DNA of 64,000 nt, from NCBI RefSeq assembly GCF_013377295.1, contig NZ_CP016180.1, positions 1,674,001 through 1,738,000 on the forward strand, read 5' to 3'. Position numbers and translations under genes: made by a program. This document shows positions 1 to 9,142 of this stretch, one piece after another. Within the stretch, counting starts at the first letter, position 1. Every line of letters starts with the position of its first letter. The stretch comes from Pasteurella skyensis. Its GTDB lineage: Bacteria > Pseudomonadota > Gammaproteobacteria > Enterobacterales > Pasteurellaceae. The notes beneath the pieces are model-generated. The model did no database searches. It saw only the letters and a program-made list of their open reading frames with translations, and was not told the origin of the DNA.

Positions 1-839
1 CTACGTTTTTGCCAAAATTCATTGGGTTGTTGTTCGCTTAAGATTTGATTTACAATTAAACCTTTGCAAGGTAAATGACTGGCGTGTAGTTGTTTTAAGG
101 CTCGTTTGGTTTCTGCGATCGGCAAGGTTTCTGCAATCAATACTAACACAATGGCGGTTTTATCTTGATTATGCAAAATATCCCTTGCTTGTGAGAATAA
201 CTGACGGCGTTTTTCTAATACACTCACAGCCTCAGACCAACGATTATTTTCTTTTACAAAAGGATTAAAGCTGCGTTGCTTATCTAAATTTTGTGACGCT
301 TCTCGTAATTTAGTTTGGTGCTTTTGTTGAGCGAGTAATCCGTCTGTCCACGCTTGCATCATTTCAGGTAAGCTTAACAAACGCAAAGTATGCCCTGTTG
401 GTGCGGTATCAAAAATAATATGTTGATAATCCGCTTGTGCATCAACTAAATGCTGACAAATTGCTTCCAACATTGCCGCTTCTTCTGCACCCGGTGCATG
501 ATGAGAGAGTTTTAAAAACTCTCGTAATTTTGGCATCATATCGGGGTTGGTATAAGCACGTAAGGTATTTTCTACCTGTTCAAAATGCTTATGAATAATA
601 GTATGAGAATTAAGCTCAATCGCATCTAAATTATTGTTAATTTTTGTTGCTTTGTGGCTAAGCTCAATTGCCAGAGCGTCGCCTAAACTGTGGGCAGGGT
701 CGGTTGAAATAATTAAAGTTTTTCGACCAATACTTGCAAAATGCACCGCCAACGCTGCCGATGAAGTGGTTTTACCTACACCACCTTTACCACCAACAAA
801 AATGACTTTTTTATCTAATAAGCTATTAACTAACTTCAT
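1..839 (-). CDS. ArsA/Get3-like anion-transporting ATPase (3' end beyond window)
   Basis: P-loop ATPase of the ArsA/GET3 (SIMIBI) family; about 279 N-terminal residues are visible and the C-terminus runs off the left edge. The N-terminus carries the deviant Walker A GGKGGVGKTT near residues 15-24, followed by the STDPAHSLGDAL switch I motif and, near residue 145, DTAPTGHTLRLL. These three motifs together define ArsA-type rather than MinD/ParA-type ATPases. The start ATG at 837-839 follows GAGG. It is the last visible gene of a minus-strand operon behind a cory-CC-star gene and cstA. No arsenite pump (arsB) or arsR is visible, so arsenic export is doubtful; the real client is unknown. Confidence 0.85.
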   Translation of the reverse strand, partial: MKLVNSLLDKKVIFVGGKGGVGKTTSSAALAVHFASIGRKTLIISTDPAHSLGDALAIELSHKATKINNNLDAIELNSHTIIHKHFEQVENTLRAYTNPDMMPKLREFLKLSHHAPGAEEAAMLEAICQHLVDAQADYQHIIFDTAPTGHTLRLLSLPEMMQAWTDGLLAQQKHQTKLREASQNLDKQRSFNPFVKENNRWSEAVSVLEKRRQLFSQARDILHNQDKTAIVLVLIAETLPIAETKRALKQLHASHLPCKGLIVNQILSEQQPNEFWQKR

Positions 840-876
840 TTTATACCTCAATTTATCTCTTATTAACAACCGCTAA

Positions 877-1146
877 TTAACAGCAACCAAAATGCTCTAA
901 GGGCGATTTTTCAATTCCCATACGAGTATGCCACTCGTGAAAAGCTTCTAAAAAAATAGGTTGCAATTCAAGGGTATAAAATGCAACAGGGTTAGGCACG
1001 CCAAGACTTTCAGCAAAAAGCATTAACATAAACAAATCCGCCTCATCACGATTTGCTCTCGCAAGTGTTTGACGATAAGGGGCGTGATAAAACTCATTTA
1101 AGCCTTGCAAGAACTCTTGCAAGGCTGTTTTACAGTTATGTGTCAT
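877..1146 (-). CDS. cory-CC-star protein
   Basis: Small soluble protein of about 89 residues ending in two cysteines immediately before the stop codon (the ...HFGCC end), the hallmark of the cory-CC-star family, which is usually encoded beside ArsA-like ATPases. I chose the ATG at 1144-1146, four bases after the cstA stop; a longer reading from 1209 would overlap cstA by about 60 bases. The sequence is rich in His, Glu and aromatic residues, and YHAPYRQTLARANRDEADL is a well-formed helix. The function is unknown. The terminal CC pair could bind metal or form a mixed disulfide, and tight spacing on both sides suggests co-translation with cstA and the ATPase. Confidence 0.75.
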   Translation of the reverse strand: MTHNCKTALQEFLQGLNEFYHAPYRQTLARANRDEADLFMLMLFAESLGVPNPVAFYTLELQPIFLEAFHEWHTRMGIEKSPLEHFGCC

Positions 1147-1150
1147 CACA

Positions 1151-2827
1151 TTATTCAGCTTGTTTATCTTTTGATGGCCATTCTTTTCTAAGCACAGATA
1201 CGCACTCAAAAGATACCATAATAGATGCGATTAAAATAACAATATCTAACACTAATAATAACCACTGCTCTTTAACATAGAAAGCTTGTAATTGGATTAA
1301 TAATGCCATTACTGTCATACATAGAAGAAATGCCATTGGTAATAAAGTGTACCAGCTCTTAATCCCTCTACGTAATAACATTACAGATACGATTAATAAG
1401 GTTAAACCTGCCATCAACTGGTTTGTTGTACCGAATAAAGGCCAGATTGTTAAACCACCTGCACCATCATCGCCACCTGTTCCGAATACTAATCCGATAC
1501 AGATACCTACCGCTGATAAAGTTGCAACTGTACCATTTTTCAAGATTGGTAAGTTATAGATTTCACCAAATTCTTGTACGATATAACGTTGTAAACGCAC
1601 ACCTGTATCCATTGTTGTTCCAGCGAACAATGCCGCCATTACCGTTAACATTGTGACTGAAATTTCTTTACTGATTCCGACACCTTGATTGATGATTTCA
1701 CCACCACCATTGATAAATGCACCGATCGAACCTTTACCAAATGCAGTATAAACAGCTTCCCAATCAGCTAAGGTTGCAAAACCTGCTGTTGCAGCAATGA
1801 TTGCACCAAGAGAAAGCATTCCTTCGCCCATAGCACCAAAGTACCCCACAAAACGAATATCTTTTTCGTTGTTAATTTGTTTTGACGTTGTACCTGATGA
1901 AACTAAACCGTGGAAACCTGAAATCGCTCCACAGGCAATGGTTACGAATAATAATGGCATAATCGGTGGTGTACCGTTTGGCATATTTTCATTAAATGCT
2001 GGTGCCACCACATCTGGGGCAAATAGCATAATTGAAACGTATAAAATACCTAACCCAATAAATAATTGTAAACCATTGATATAATCACGAGGTTGTAACA
2101 ACATCCATACAGGAAGTAATGATGCCACTGCTGCATAAGCAAAAAGAATTAAAATCCACCAACCAGTGCTGCTCATTCCCATCATTTCTGTTGGTAATGC
2201 AATCGGACATTGTGGTCCTAACCAAATTAACGTATATAATGCAATAACACCTACAATTGACACAATTGGTAGTGATAATTTAAAGCGATAAATTGCTTGC
2301 CCGATAATAAATGCGACAACTAAAGCTCCCCAAACTGGTAATACCGAAGAAGGGGTTTTGACCATCATTCGAGCAATTACAGTACCAAAAGCCGTATTTA
2401 CCATTAGTAATAATAGGAAAATTACTACCATCAACAATGCTCTTGCACGACCTCCAATGACTTTACCTACGATAAAGCCCATTGATTGACCACGATTACG
2501 CACTGATGCCCAAATCGCAGACATATCGTGTACACCTGCCATAAAGATCGTACCAAATACAACCCAAATAAAAGCAGGAACCCAACCCCAAATTACCGCA
2601 ATCGCTGGACCAATGATTGGAGCAGCTCCTGCAACGGAAGTAAAATGATGTCCCCAAAGCACATATTTATTGGTTGGTACGTAATCGATACCATCTTTAA
2701 ATTCGTGAGCAGGCGTTTTGAAATCATCACTGAGTTTAAAAATTTTTTCAGCGATAAATTTTGAATAAACAAAAAAACCAACAGCCATACAACCAAGACC
2801 TGTTAGCAGTAGAAAGACACTATTCAT
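1151..2827 (-). CDS. cstA: CstA-family carbon starvation / peptide or pyruvate transporter
   Basis: Polytopic inner-membrane protein of 558 residues with at least a dozen hydrophobic segments. It has the CstA-family signatures GHHFTSVAGAAPIIGPA near residues 59-75 and LLQPRDYINGLQLF near 243-256. It lacks the long C-terminal part of Escherichia coli CstA (about 700 residues) and belongs to the shorter form common in many bacteria. CstA/BtsT proteins import pyruvate and/or peptides during carbon limitation; which substrate applies here cannot be read from sequence. It starts the operon with the cory-CC-star and ArsA-like genes. Start ATG at 2827 follows AAGGAG. Confidence 0.85.
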   Translation of the reverse strand: MNSVFLLLTGLGCMAVGFFVYSKFIAEKIFKLSDDFKTPAHEFKDGIDYVPTNKYVLWGHHFTSVAGAAPIIGPAIAVIWGWVPAFIWVVFGTIFMAGVHDMSAIWASVRNRGQSMGFIVGKVIGGRARALLMVVIFLLLLMVNTAFGTVIARMMVKTPSSVLPVWGALVVAFIIGQAIYRFKLSLPIVSIVGVIALYTLIWLGPQCPIALPTEMMGMSSTGWWILILFAYAAVASLLPVWMLLQPRDYINGLQLFIGLGILYVSIMLFAPDVVAPAFNENMPNGTPPIMPLLFVTIACGAISGFHGLVSSGTTSKQINNEKDIRFVGYFGAMGEGMLSLGAIIAATAGFATLADWEAVYTAFGKGSIGAFINGGGEIINQGVGISKEISVTMLTVMAALFAGTTMDTGVRLQRYIVQEFGEIYNLPILKNGTVATLSAVGICIGLVFGTGGDDGAGGLTIWPLFGTTNQLMAGLTLLIVSVMLLRRGIKSWYTLLPMAFLLCMTVMALLIQLQAFYVKEQWLLLVLDIVILIASIMVSFECVSVLRKEWPSKDKQAE

Positions 2828-2994
2828 AGAAACTCCTTATCTATTAAACTAGAGTGTTAAAAAAATAAATGTGAGTATGTAGAAGAGACAACAAAGGTAT
2901 GAAACCTTTATTTCAGGGGGTAAATATACTAAATTTATGCCTTAAAAACAAGCAATTGGCGGTTGAAATTTGAGATTGAACGTCGATAATAAAC

Positions 2995-3048
2995 AAGCGG
3001 TAAGATTCTGATCAAAATTTGCAAATTTTTGAATACATCTTACCGCTT
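2995..3048. terminator. Inverted pair of uptake-signal cores forming a hairpin after pnuC
   Basis: AAGCGGTAAGAT (2995-3006) and its exact complement ATCTTACCGCTT (3037-3048) can pair as a 12-bp stem. The loop holds the AAATTTGCAAATTTTT tail typical of the Apl-type uptake sequence. It lies just after the pnuC stop and before the cstA promoter region, so it probably doubles as a transcription terminator and a DNA-uptake site. Confidence 0.65.
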
Positions 3049-3063
3049 AAAATACAATAAAGT

Positions 3064-3750
3064 TTAGGCTTTTTGTAATTTTGTCCAGTTGTAGTAACCA
3101 TATAATGAGTTAAGTAAATAGGCTCCATACATTAAATACATTGCAGCAGTATCTACCCATAAGATGATACTGAGAATATTGATGATAATCCATAATGCCC
3201 ATTGTTCACGGTAACGTAACACCATAAGTAATTGAGCGGCAACAACTAATACTGTTGTTACACCATCAAGCCCTGCAGCACTTCCACCAAAATATCTTAA
3301 TGCACTAATAAAACATAAGGAGCCAACTGCAACACTGGTAGCGAGAATTACCCAACCTTTTAAATCTAATGCTTTAGCAATAACACTTTCATCACCACTT
3401 TGGTTATTTTGCATATTCTCTTTCCAAAGAAAATAACCGATAAACTGAGCAGGAATATATACATAAAGCGTTGTATTCATCTCACCTAAGTAATTATTAC
3501 CTAGAGAAACATAAAAATAACTATAAGCAAAAATTAAACCAAAAAAGTAGTTACTGATTTTTCCTTTACCTACAAAAACAACACAAATGATTCCTGAAAT
3601 ACCCGCAATCATTCCCAATAAAGTATCTGGTTGAAGAATAAAAGCAACGATTTGTGCTAATAAAAATAAACCTAACCAAATAACTTCAAACGGCTTCCAG
3701 CCTGAAAAAAGCTCGTGTTTAACTTGTTCAACAAGTGTTTTGTAGTTCAT
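3064..3750 (-). CDS. pnuC: Nicotinamide riboside transporter PnuC
   Basis: 228-residue inner-membrane protein with about seven hydrophobic segments and the PnuC-family pattern (SNYFFGLIFAYSYFYVSL near 67-84; NILSIILWV near 190). PnuC imports nicotinamide riboside, which NadR phosphorylates and converts to NAD. In Pasteurellaceae this route supplies V-factor, because the de novo NAD pathway is missing. The gene is followed by the hairpin at 2995-3048 and preceded by yfgM with a 43-base gap, so it may be read from the hisS-yfgM transcript or from its own promoter. ATG at 3750 follows AGAGGAAC. Confidence 0.9.
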   Translation of the reverse strand: MNYKTLVEQVKHELFSGWKPFEVIWLGLFLLAQIVAFILQPDTLLGMIAGISGIICVVFVGKGKISNYFFGLIFAYSYFYVSLGNNYLGEMNTTLYVYIPAQFIGYFLWKENMQNNQSGDESVIAKALDLKGWVILATSVAVGSLCFISALRYFGGSAAGLDGVTTVLVVAAQLLMVLRYREQWALWIIINILSIILWVDTAAMYLMYGAYLLNSLYGYYNWTKLQKA

Positions 3751-3793
3751 AAGTTCCTCTAAGAGTGATTAAATGTAAAATATTTGCTACATT

Positions 3794-4414
3794 TTACAAG
3801 TTATTTATACGCATATCAATCAAAGATTGCATATTTATTGGCGCATTTTCTTTAGCTTGTTGATAAGCACTTTTCGCCGCTGTAATATCCCCTTTTGCAA
3901 CTAAAATATCGCCAGTTAAAATTTGCTTACGTAAATTCCACGCTTTACCTTCTACTTGTGATAATAGGCTCAATGCATCATCAAGTTGGTTTAATTGATA
4001 ATCAACCATTGCTAAACGTAAACGAATAATATTTTGTAAAGTTGCATCTTCAGTACTTGGCAAGGTATTCTGCAACGTGGTTTGTGCTTTTGTAAACTCG
4101 TTGGCTTCTACTTGTTTTTTAGCTAGCTCTAATGCTGAAAATACGGCGTAGCTTGTATCTTTATTTTCAGAAATAAATTTTTCTACAAGGGGTTGGTTTG
4201 TTTCAGGATCTTTTACATAGCTTTCTACGATAGCTTGATAGGTAGCAGAAGCTTGTTGTGTTGCTTGTAATTTATGGTTTTGCCAAAATTTCCAACCAAA
4301 GATACTCAATGATATAACACAAATAACCACCAGAATCGGCGTACCATTTTCTTTAAACCACTTTTTAACATTGTTAAATTCTTGTTCTTCGGTTTGATTT
4401 AAATATTCACTCAT
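3794..4414 (-). CDS. yfgM: YfgM-type TPR protein, ancillary to the Sec translocon
   Basis: 206 residues: a cytoplasmic N-terminus, one membrane segment at about residues 26-44, then a periplasmic helical TPR-like region up to the C-terminus. YfgM in E. coli binds SecYEG and PpiD and helps hand over secreted proteins; it also influences RcsB. The position 12 bases after hisS is the conserved gammaproteobacterial arrangement (hisS-yfgM). The usual following gene bamB is absent; pnuC follows instead. Confidence 0.85.
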   Translation of the reverse strand: MSEYLNQTEEQEFNNVKKWFKENGTPILVVICVISLSIFGWKFWQNHKLQATQQASATYQAIVESYVKDPETNQPLVEKFISENKDTSYAVFSALELAKKQVEANEFTKAQTTLQNTLPSTEDATLQNIIRLRLAMVDYQLNQLDDALSLLSQVEGKAWNLRKQILTGDILVAKGDITAAKSAYQQAKENAPINMQSLIDMRINNL

Positions 4415-4426
4415 AATTTTTCCTTA

Positions 4427-5701
4427 TTAAAAACGTTTTTTTAATTCGTTAATTAGTTCATCTTGAGAAAGTGTAACTTGTTCTACTTCACCAAATAGAT
4501 CTTTTATCACCACAGTATTGTCTGCCACTTCACTTTCACCCAATACCAAGGCAATTTTTGCCCCTAGTTTATCGGCACGTTTAAATTGCTTTTTAAATGC
4601 ACCACCACTGCAATGTAGCATTGTGCGTAATTCGGGTAATTCTGTGCGTAATGTTTCAGCGAGTTTAAATGCTGAGGCAGTCACATTTTCACCATTATAA
4701 ACCACATAAATATCAACATTGCGAGGTAATATAACATTACTGTTTACTTCTTGAACGAGAAGTACTAAACGCTCTAATCCCATTGCAAAACCAACACCTG
4801 CGGTGGCGTGACCGCCGAGTTGAGCAACTAAACCATCATAACGACCACCAGCACATACTGTTCCTTGTGAACCTAATGCGGTAGTGACCCATTCAAACAC
4901 CGTTTTGTTGTAATAATCTAAACCACGTACCAGTTTTTGATTGATTACATAATCAATTCCCATCTGATCCAAAATTTGACGCACTCCAGCGAAATGTTGC
5001 TGCTCTTCTTCGTTTAAAAAACTATGCAATTTAGGTGCATCATTTAATACTGCTTGAATATCAGGATTTTTAGTATCTAAAATACGAATAGGGTTCGTGC
5101 TTAAACGACGTTTACAATCTTCATCTAAAATATCTAAATGATTATTTAAAAATTCAACTAATGCCTCACGGTATTTAGTGCGAGTTTCTAAGCCACCAAT
5201 AGAATTTAATTCTAAAGTGACGTGTTGGCGAATACCTAATTTTTCCCATAAACGAGCAGTTAATAAAATCAACTCAGCATCAGCTTCAGGATTATTAACA
5301 CCAAAAACTTCTACTCCACATTGGTGGAATTGGCGGTAACGTCCTTTTTGAGGACGCTCATAACGGAACATTGGACCCATATACCAAAGGCGTTGTTCGT
5401 TATTATAAATCCACCCATTTTGTATCGCCGCTCGTACACAACCCGCGGTGCCTTCAGGACGTAATGTTAAGCTTTCATTATCACGATCCAAAAAGGTAAA
5501 CATCTCTTTTTCAACAATATCTGTTGCTTCCCCAACACCACGTTTAAAAAGTGCTGTTGGCTCTAACACAGGGCTACGCATTTCACTATAGCCATAGCTT
5601 GCGAGTGTTTCTCGAATTTGTTTTTCTACCCATTGCCATAATGGAGTTTCTGTTGGAGCACAATCGTTCATTCCACGAATTGCTTGAATACTTTTTGCCA
5701 C
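4427..5701 (-). CDS. hisS: Histidyl-tRNA synthetase
   Basis: Class II aminoacyl-tRNA synthetase that charges tRNA-His in the cytoplasm; 424 residues, the normal size. Visible landmarks are the N-terminal [10 protein letters not shown], motif 2 around [20 protein letters not shown], the histidine-specific [15 protein letters not shown] and motif 3 [11 protein letters not shown]. The start codon is GTG (5699-5701) with AAGGA upstream. The hairpin of paired uptake sequences at 5729-5782 stands right in front, between ldhA and hisS, so read-through or a short promoter in that gap is needed. Confidence 0.96.
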   Translation of the reverse strand: MAKSIQAIRGMNDCAPTETPLWQWVEKQIRETLASYGYSEMRSPVLEPTALFKRGVGEATDIVEKEMFTFLDRDNESLTLRPEGTAGCVRAAIQNGWIYNNEQRLWYMGPMFRYERPQKGRYRQFHQCGVEVFGVNNPEADAELILLTARLWEKLGIRQHVTLELNSIGGLETRTKYREALVEFLNNHLDILDEDCKRRLSTNPIRILDTKNPDIQAVLNDAPKLHSFLNEEEQQHFAGVRQILDQMGIDYVINQKLVRGLDYYNKTVFEWVTTALGSQGTVCAGGRYDGLVAQLGGHATAGVGFAMGLERLVLLVQEVNSNVILPRNVDIYVVYNGENVTASAFKLAETLRTELPELRTMLHCSGGAFKKQFKRADKLGAKIALVLGESEVADNTVVIKDLFGEVEQVTLSQDELINELKKRF

Positions 5702-5728
5702 GCTTAATTATCCTTGTTTTTCTTTTTT

Positions 5729-5782
5729 AAGCGGTAGGATCTTAATGAAAATTTGCAAATTTTTATAATAATCATACCGCTT
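5729..5782. terminator. Paired uptake-signal hairpin between ldhA and hisS
   Basis: AAGCGGTA (5729-5736) and TACCGCTT (5775-5782) form the stem, with AAATTTGCAAATTTTT inside the loop. It follows the ldhA stop and fits a terminator built from two uptake sequences. It also sits about 27 bases before the hisS start, inside what is otherwise a conserved operon. Confidence 0.6.
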
Positions 5783-5794
5783 ATTTCTTATTAT

Positions 5795-6790
5795 TTAATT
5801 GGGTAATACGATATTAGGACATTCTTTACCTTGTAATAAAGTTGCAATATTGGTTAAAGTCACATCAGATATATTAACCAAGGCTTCCTCTGTCAAAAAG
5901 GCTTGATGTCCTGTTAATAACACATTATGACAAGATGATATTCTACGGAATAAATCATCTTGAATAATATCATTTGATTTATCTTCAAAAAAGAGAGCTT
6001 GTTCATTTTCATACACATCCAAGCCTAATGCACCAATTTTTTGTTGTTTTAATGCTGTTAATGCTTCTTGTGTATCAATCAACGTGCCTCTGCTAGTATT
6101 AATAATCATCACCCCTCTACGCATCTTTGCAAAACTTTCGGCGTTTAGCATATGATAACTTTCAGGGGTAGCTGGACAGTGTAATGTAATTACGTGAGAT
6201 TTTTGATACAACTCATCAAGCTCCACATATTTTGCACCTAGCTCTTCTGCCTGTGGGTTTTTAAAAGGATCATAAGCTAAGATGTTCATTCCAAAGCCTT
6301 TTAAAATGCGAATGACGGCTAAGCCAATTTTTCCTGTCCCGATTACACCCGCAGTACGTCCGTACATATTAAACCCCGTTAACCCCTCTAATGAAAAGTT
6401 AGCATCTCGAGTACGTTGATAAGCTCGATGAATTTTACGGTTTAACGTCATCATTAATCCGACAGTATGCTCTGCGACCGCTTCTGGTGAATAAGCAGGT
6501 ACTCGAACGACTTTAATGCCTAATTCTTTCGCTGCTTGAAGATCAACATTATTAAAGCCTGCACAACGCAAAGCTACTATTTTGACCTTGTATTCTGCTA
6601 ATTTTTCTAATACTTTACGACTACCATCATCATTAACAAAAATACAAACAGCATCACAGCCTTCTACCATTTTGACAGTTTGTACATTCAACATAAAATC
6701 GAAGAATTTTAACTCAAAGCCAAATTTACTATTAATTAGCTCTAAGTATTTACGATCATAATTTTTGGTCCCAAATATCGCAATTTTCAT
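5795..6790 (-). CDS. ldhA: Fermentative D-lactate dehydrogenase
   Basis: 331-residue NAD-dependent D-2-hydroxyacid dehydrogenase reducing pyruvate to D-lactate during fermentation. The dinucleotide motif GTGKIG is near residue 151. The catalytic trio is in place: Arg in NTSRGTLID (about 233), Glu in DVYENE (about 262) and His in LTGHQAFLT (about 294). The C-terminal half matches LdhA rather than PdxB or SerA types. It starts 13 bases after the ispG stop, so it is probably cotranscribed with rodZ-ispG. That position is unusual: ispG normally leads straight to hisS. Confidence 0.93.
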   Translation of the reverse strand: MKIAIFGTKNYDRKYLELINSKFGFELKFFDFMLNVQTVKMVEGCDAVCIFVNDDGSRKVLEKLAEYKVKIVALRCAGFNNVDLQAAKELGIKVVRVPAYSPEAVAEHTVGLMMTLNRKIHRAYQRTRDANFSLEGLTGFNMYGRTAGVIGTGKIGLAVIRILKGFGMNILAYDPFKNPQAEELGAKYVELDELYQKSHVITLHCPATPESYHMLNAESFAKMRRGVMIINTSRGTLIDTQEALTALKQQKIGALGLDVYENEQALFFEDKSNDIIQDDLFRRISSCHNVLLTGHQAFLTEEALVNISDVTLTNIATLLQGKECPNIVLPN

Positions 6791-6803
6791 TTATTTTCCT
6801 TAA

Positions 6804-7919
6804 TTATAATTGCTCTATGGCAATTCGTTTACTTGCATCTTGCATACTAATTTTGGCACGGATTTTCGCTTCTAATTGATCAATAAGTAAAGCATTATCA
6901 AAACGCTCTTTTTGACGAACACCATCAAGATAATAACCACTCATTTTACTTGATCCTGTCACACCTAAATCTGAAATCAGTGCTTCCCCTGGTCCATTAA
7001 CCACGCAACCTATTATGGAAACATCCATCGGAGTAATAATATCTTCCAAACGTTGTTCTAATTCATTTACTGTGGCAATCACATCAATTTCTTGACGAGA
7101 GCAAGTAGGACAAGCAATAAAATTAATACCACGAGAACGAATTCTTAAGGATTTTAAGATATCAAAACCGACTTTGATTTCTTCGACAGGATCTGCTGCT
7201 AATGAAATACGTAATGTATCACCAATACCTTCTGCAAGAAGTAATCCTAGTCCAATCGCTGATTTTACTGATCCCGCTCTTGCTCCACCAGCTTCAGTTA
7301 TACCCAAATGTAATGGTTGTTTAATTTGTTGTGCTAATAAACGATAAGATTCTACAGCTAAAAATACATCAGAAGCTTTAACGCTCACTTTAAACTGCTC
7401 AAAATTAAGCCTGTCTAAAATATCAACGTGTCTTAACGCACTTTCTAATAAAGCTTGTGGGGTGGGTTCACCATATTTTTCTTGTAAATCTCGCTCAAGT
7501 GATCCTGCGTTAACCCCAATACGGATAGGAATATTCTTATCTCTTGCACAATCTACCACAGCACGAATACGCTCTTCACTTCCAATGTTACCTGGATTAA
7601 TACGTAAACAATCCACACCGTATTCTGCGACTTTTAATGCAATACGATAATCAAAATGGATATCTGCGACCAATGGCACTTTTACTTGCTGTTTAATAAC
7701 TTTAAATGCCTCTGCAGCATTCATTGTTGGTACGGATACGCGAACAATGTCTGCACCTACTCGCTCAAGATCTTTAATCTGAGCAACGGTTGCTTCCACA
7801 TCCGTTGTTCGTGTATTTGTCATTGATTGCACTGAAATTGGTGCATCGCCTCCGACAGGGACATCTCCCACATAAATTTTTAATGATTCACGACGTTTAA
7901 TTGAAGGTTGTTTTAACAT
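6804..7919 (-). CDS. ispG: 4-hydroxy-3-methylbut-2-en-1-yl diphosphate synthase (flavodoxin)
   Basis: IspG (GcpE) converts methylerythritol cyclodiphosphate to HMBPP in the MEP isoprenoid pathway, using a [4Fe-4S] cluster. 371 residues, as usual. The N-terminal TIM-barrel half contains [13 protein letters not shown] near residue 30. The cluster ligands sit in [11 protein letters not shown] near 266 and in [10 protein letters not shown] near 305. It lies 22 bases downstream of rodZ, the conserved order. Confidence 0.96.
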   Translation of the reverse strand: MLKQPSIKRRESLKIYVGDVPVGGDAPISVQSMTNTRTTDVEATVAQIKDLERVGADIVRVSVPTMNAAEAFKVIKQQVKVPLVADIHFDYRIALKVAEYGVDCLRINPGNIGSEERIRAVVDCARDKNIPIRIGVNAGSLERDLQEKYGEPTPQALLESALRHVDILDRLNFEQFKVSVKASDVFLAVESYRLLAQQIKQPLHLGITEAGGARAGSVKSAIGLGLLLAEGIGDTLRISLAADPVEEIKVGFDILKSLRIRSRGINFIACPTCSRQEIDVIATVNELEQRLEDIITPMDVSIIGCVVNGPGEALISDLGVTGSSKMSGYYLDGVRQKERFDNALLIDQLEAKIRAKISMQDASKRIAIEQL

Positions 7920-7941
7920 ATTTTTATTTTAAGATTCTATT

Positions 7942-9060
7942 CTAAGGTAACGTAATACGAGAAACTCGACCATCTAATTTCAGAGGAATAGTTTTTCCTT
8001 TGTAATGCACTTTTACATTCACAGGCGCTCCAATGACTAATTTATAATTTTTATTATCATCAAAAGTTAATACCTTTCCTGCTTTGTACAATTTTGAAGT
8101 GAGCGTTTTCTCATTATCACCATAAATTGTTATCCAACTTGACGCTGATATAACTTCGACACGCAATTCATTTTTTGACTCTATAACTTCTGTACTATCT
8201 TCTTTCTTAACATTATTTGCTTGAGATAATGCTTCAGAGGCTTTCTTTTGCAATAACACATTTTTTGGTTCTTCGGATTCAGATACTACAACATCACGTT
8301 TAGACGTATTATCTTCTTTTATTTGTTTAGATTCAGGTTCTGAAACATTTTTAACATCAACAGACTCTTCATCTTGTACTTTTTCAGTATTAGATTTTTG
8401 CATTGACTCATTCATCGCATCATCTTTATTTGAACTTACTTCATTTTCACTGTTAATATCCGTAGTGACAGGATCTTTATCTGATATTTCTTGTGTTGGT
8501 TGCTCTATTGACTGATTTTGAATAGGTACAGACTGTTCTGCGACCGAATTACTTTCTTGAGTAGCAGATAACTCTGTTACAGAACTGACTAATAAATCTC
8601 TTTTTTGTTGTTCTTGCTGATAATTTTGCCACCAAGAAAGCAGCGTCATTCCAAAAGCAACCAATAAAATAAGGACTGTGATACCTTTAATCCAACCACA
8701 TTTTGATTTAGGATTCTCTCTGATATGCATCGAATTTAATTTTGGTGTTTTTGTACTACCACAATTGGTATGTAATAATAACTCTTCTGGCAGTTTTAAA
8801 AAACGCACATAACTTCTCAAATAACCTTTAGTAAAAGCAACAGGCAAATCAGGAAAAGTAAAAATATCATTTTCAAAAGATTCAATAATCAAATATTTTA
8901 AACGTAACTTATCTGCAACTTCTCCAATTGAAAGCCCTCTCGTTTCTCTAGCACTTCTTAATTTAGCACCCAAAGTTACTTCTGATTTTTCATCTTTATC
9001 ATCAATATCACTTTCATTTATCGTTTTATCTCTTAAAACCACAAATCCATCCATCTTCAA
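7942..9060 (-). CDS. rodZ: Cytoskeletal shape protein RodZ
   Basis: 372 residues with RodZ architecture: a cytoplasmic helix-turn-helix region (about 30-95; GAKLRSARETRGLSIGEVA), one membrane segment (about 123-142), a long acidic Ser/Thr/Glu-rich periplasmic linker, and a C-terminal beta domain (about 300-372). RodZ links MreB filaments to the wall elongation machinery. Upstream neighbours expected in enterics (rlmN, pilF) are missing; argE precedes it. Confidence 0.9.
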   Translation of the reverse strand: MKMDGFVVLRDKTINESDIDDKDEKSEVTLGAKLRSARETRGLSIGEVADKLRLKYLIIESFENDIFTFPDLPVAFTKGYLRSYVRFLKLPEELLLHTNCGSTKTPKLNSMHIRENPKSKCGWIKGITVLILLVAFGMTLLSWWQNYQQEQQKRDLLVSSVTELSATQESNSVAEQSVPIQNQSIEQPTQEISDKDPVTTDINSENEVSSNKDDAMNESMQKSNTEKVQDEESVDVKNVSEPESKQIKEDNTSKRDVVVSESEEPKNVLLQKKASEALSQANNVKKEDSTEVIESKNELRVEVISASSWITIYGDNEKTLTSKLYKAGKVLTFDDNKNYKLVIGAPVNVKVHYKGKTIPLKLDGRVSRITLP

Positions 9061-9142
9061 CAGCCTCTTTTATTTTTAATTAAAAGTCGTTTGCCGATTC
9101 TACCTGAAAAACAGATAAATCTCTATTTAATTTCCACTAAAA

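Noticed and set aside
12-839. Arsenic resistance locus
   Set aside because: Only the ArsA-like ATPase is present; arsB, arsD, arsR and arsC are missing, and the partners are cstA and a cory-CC-star gene.
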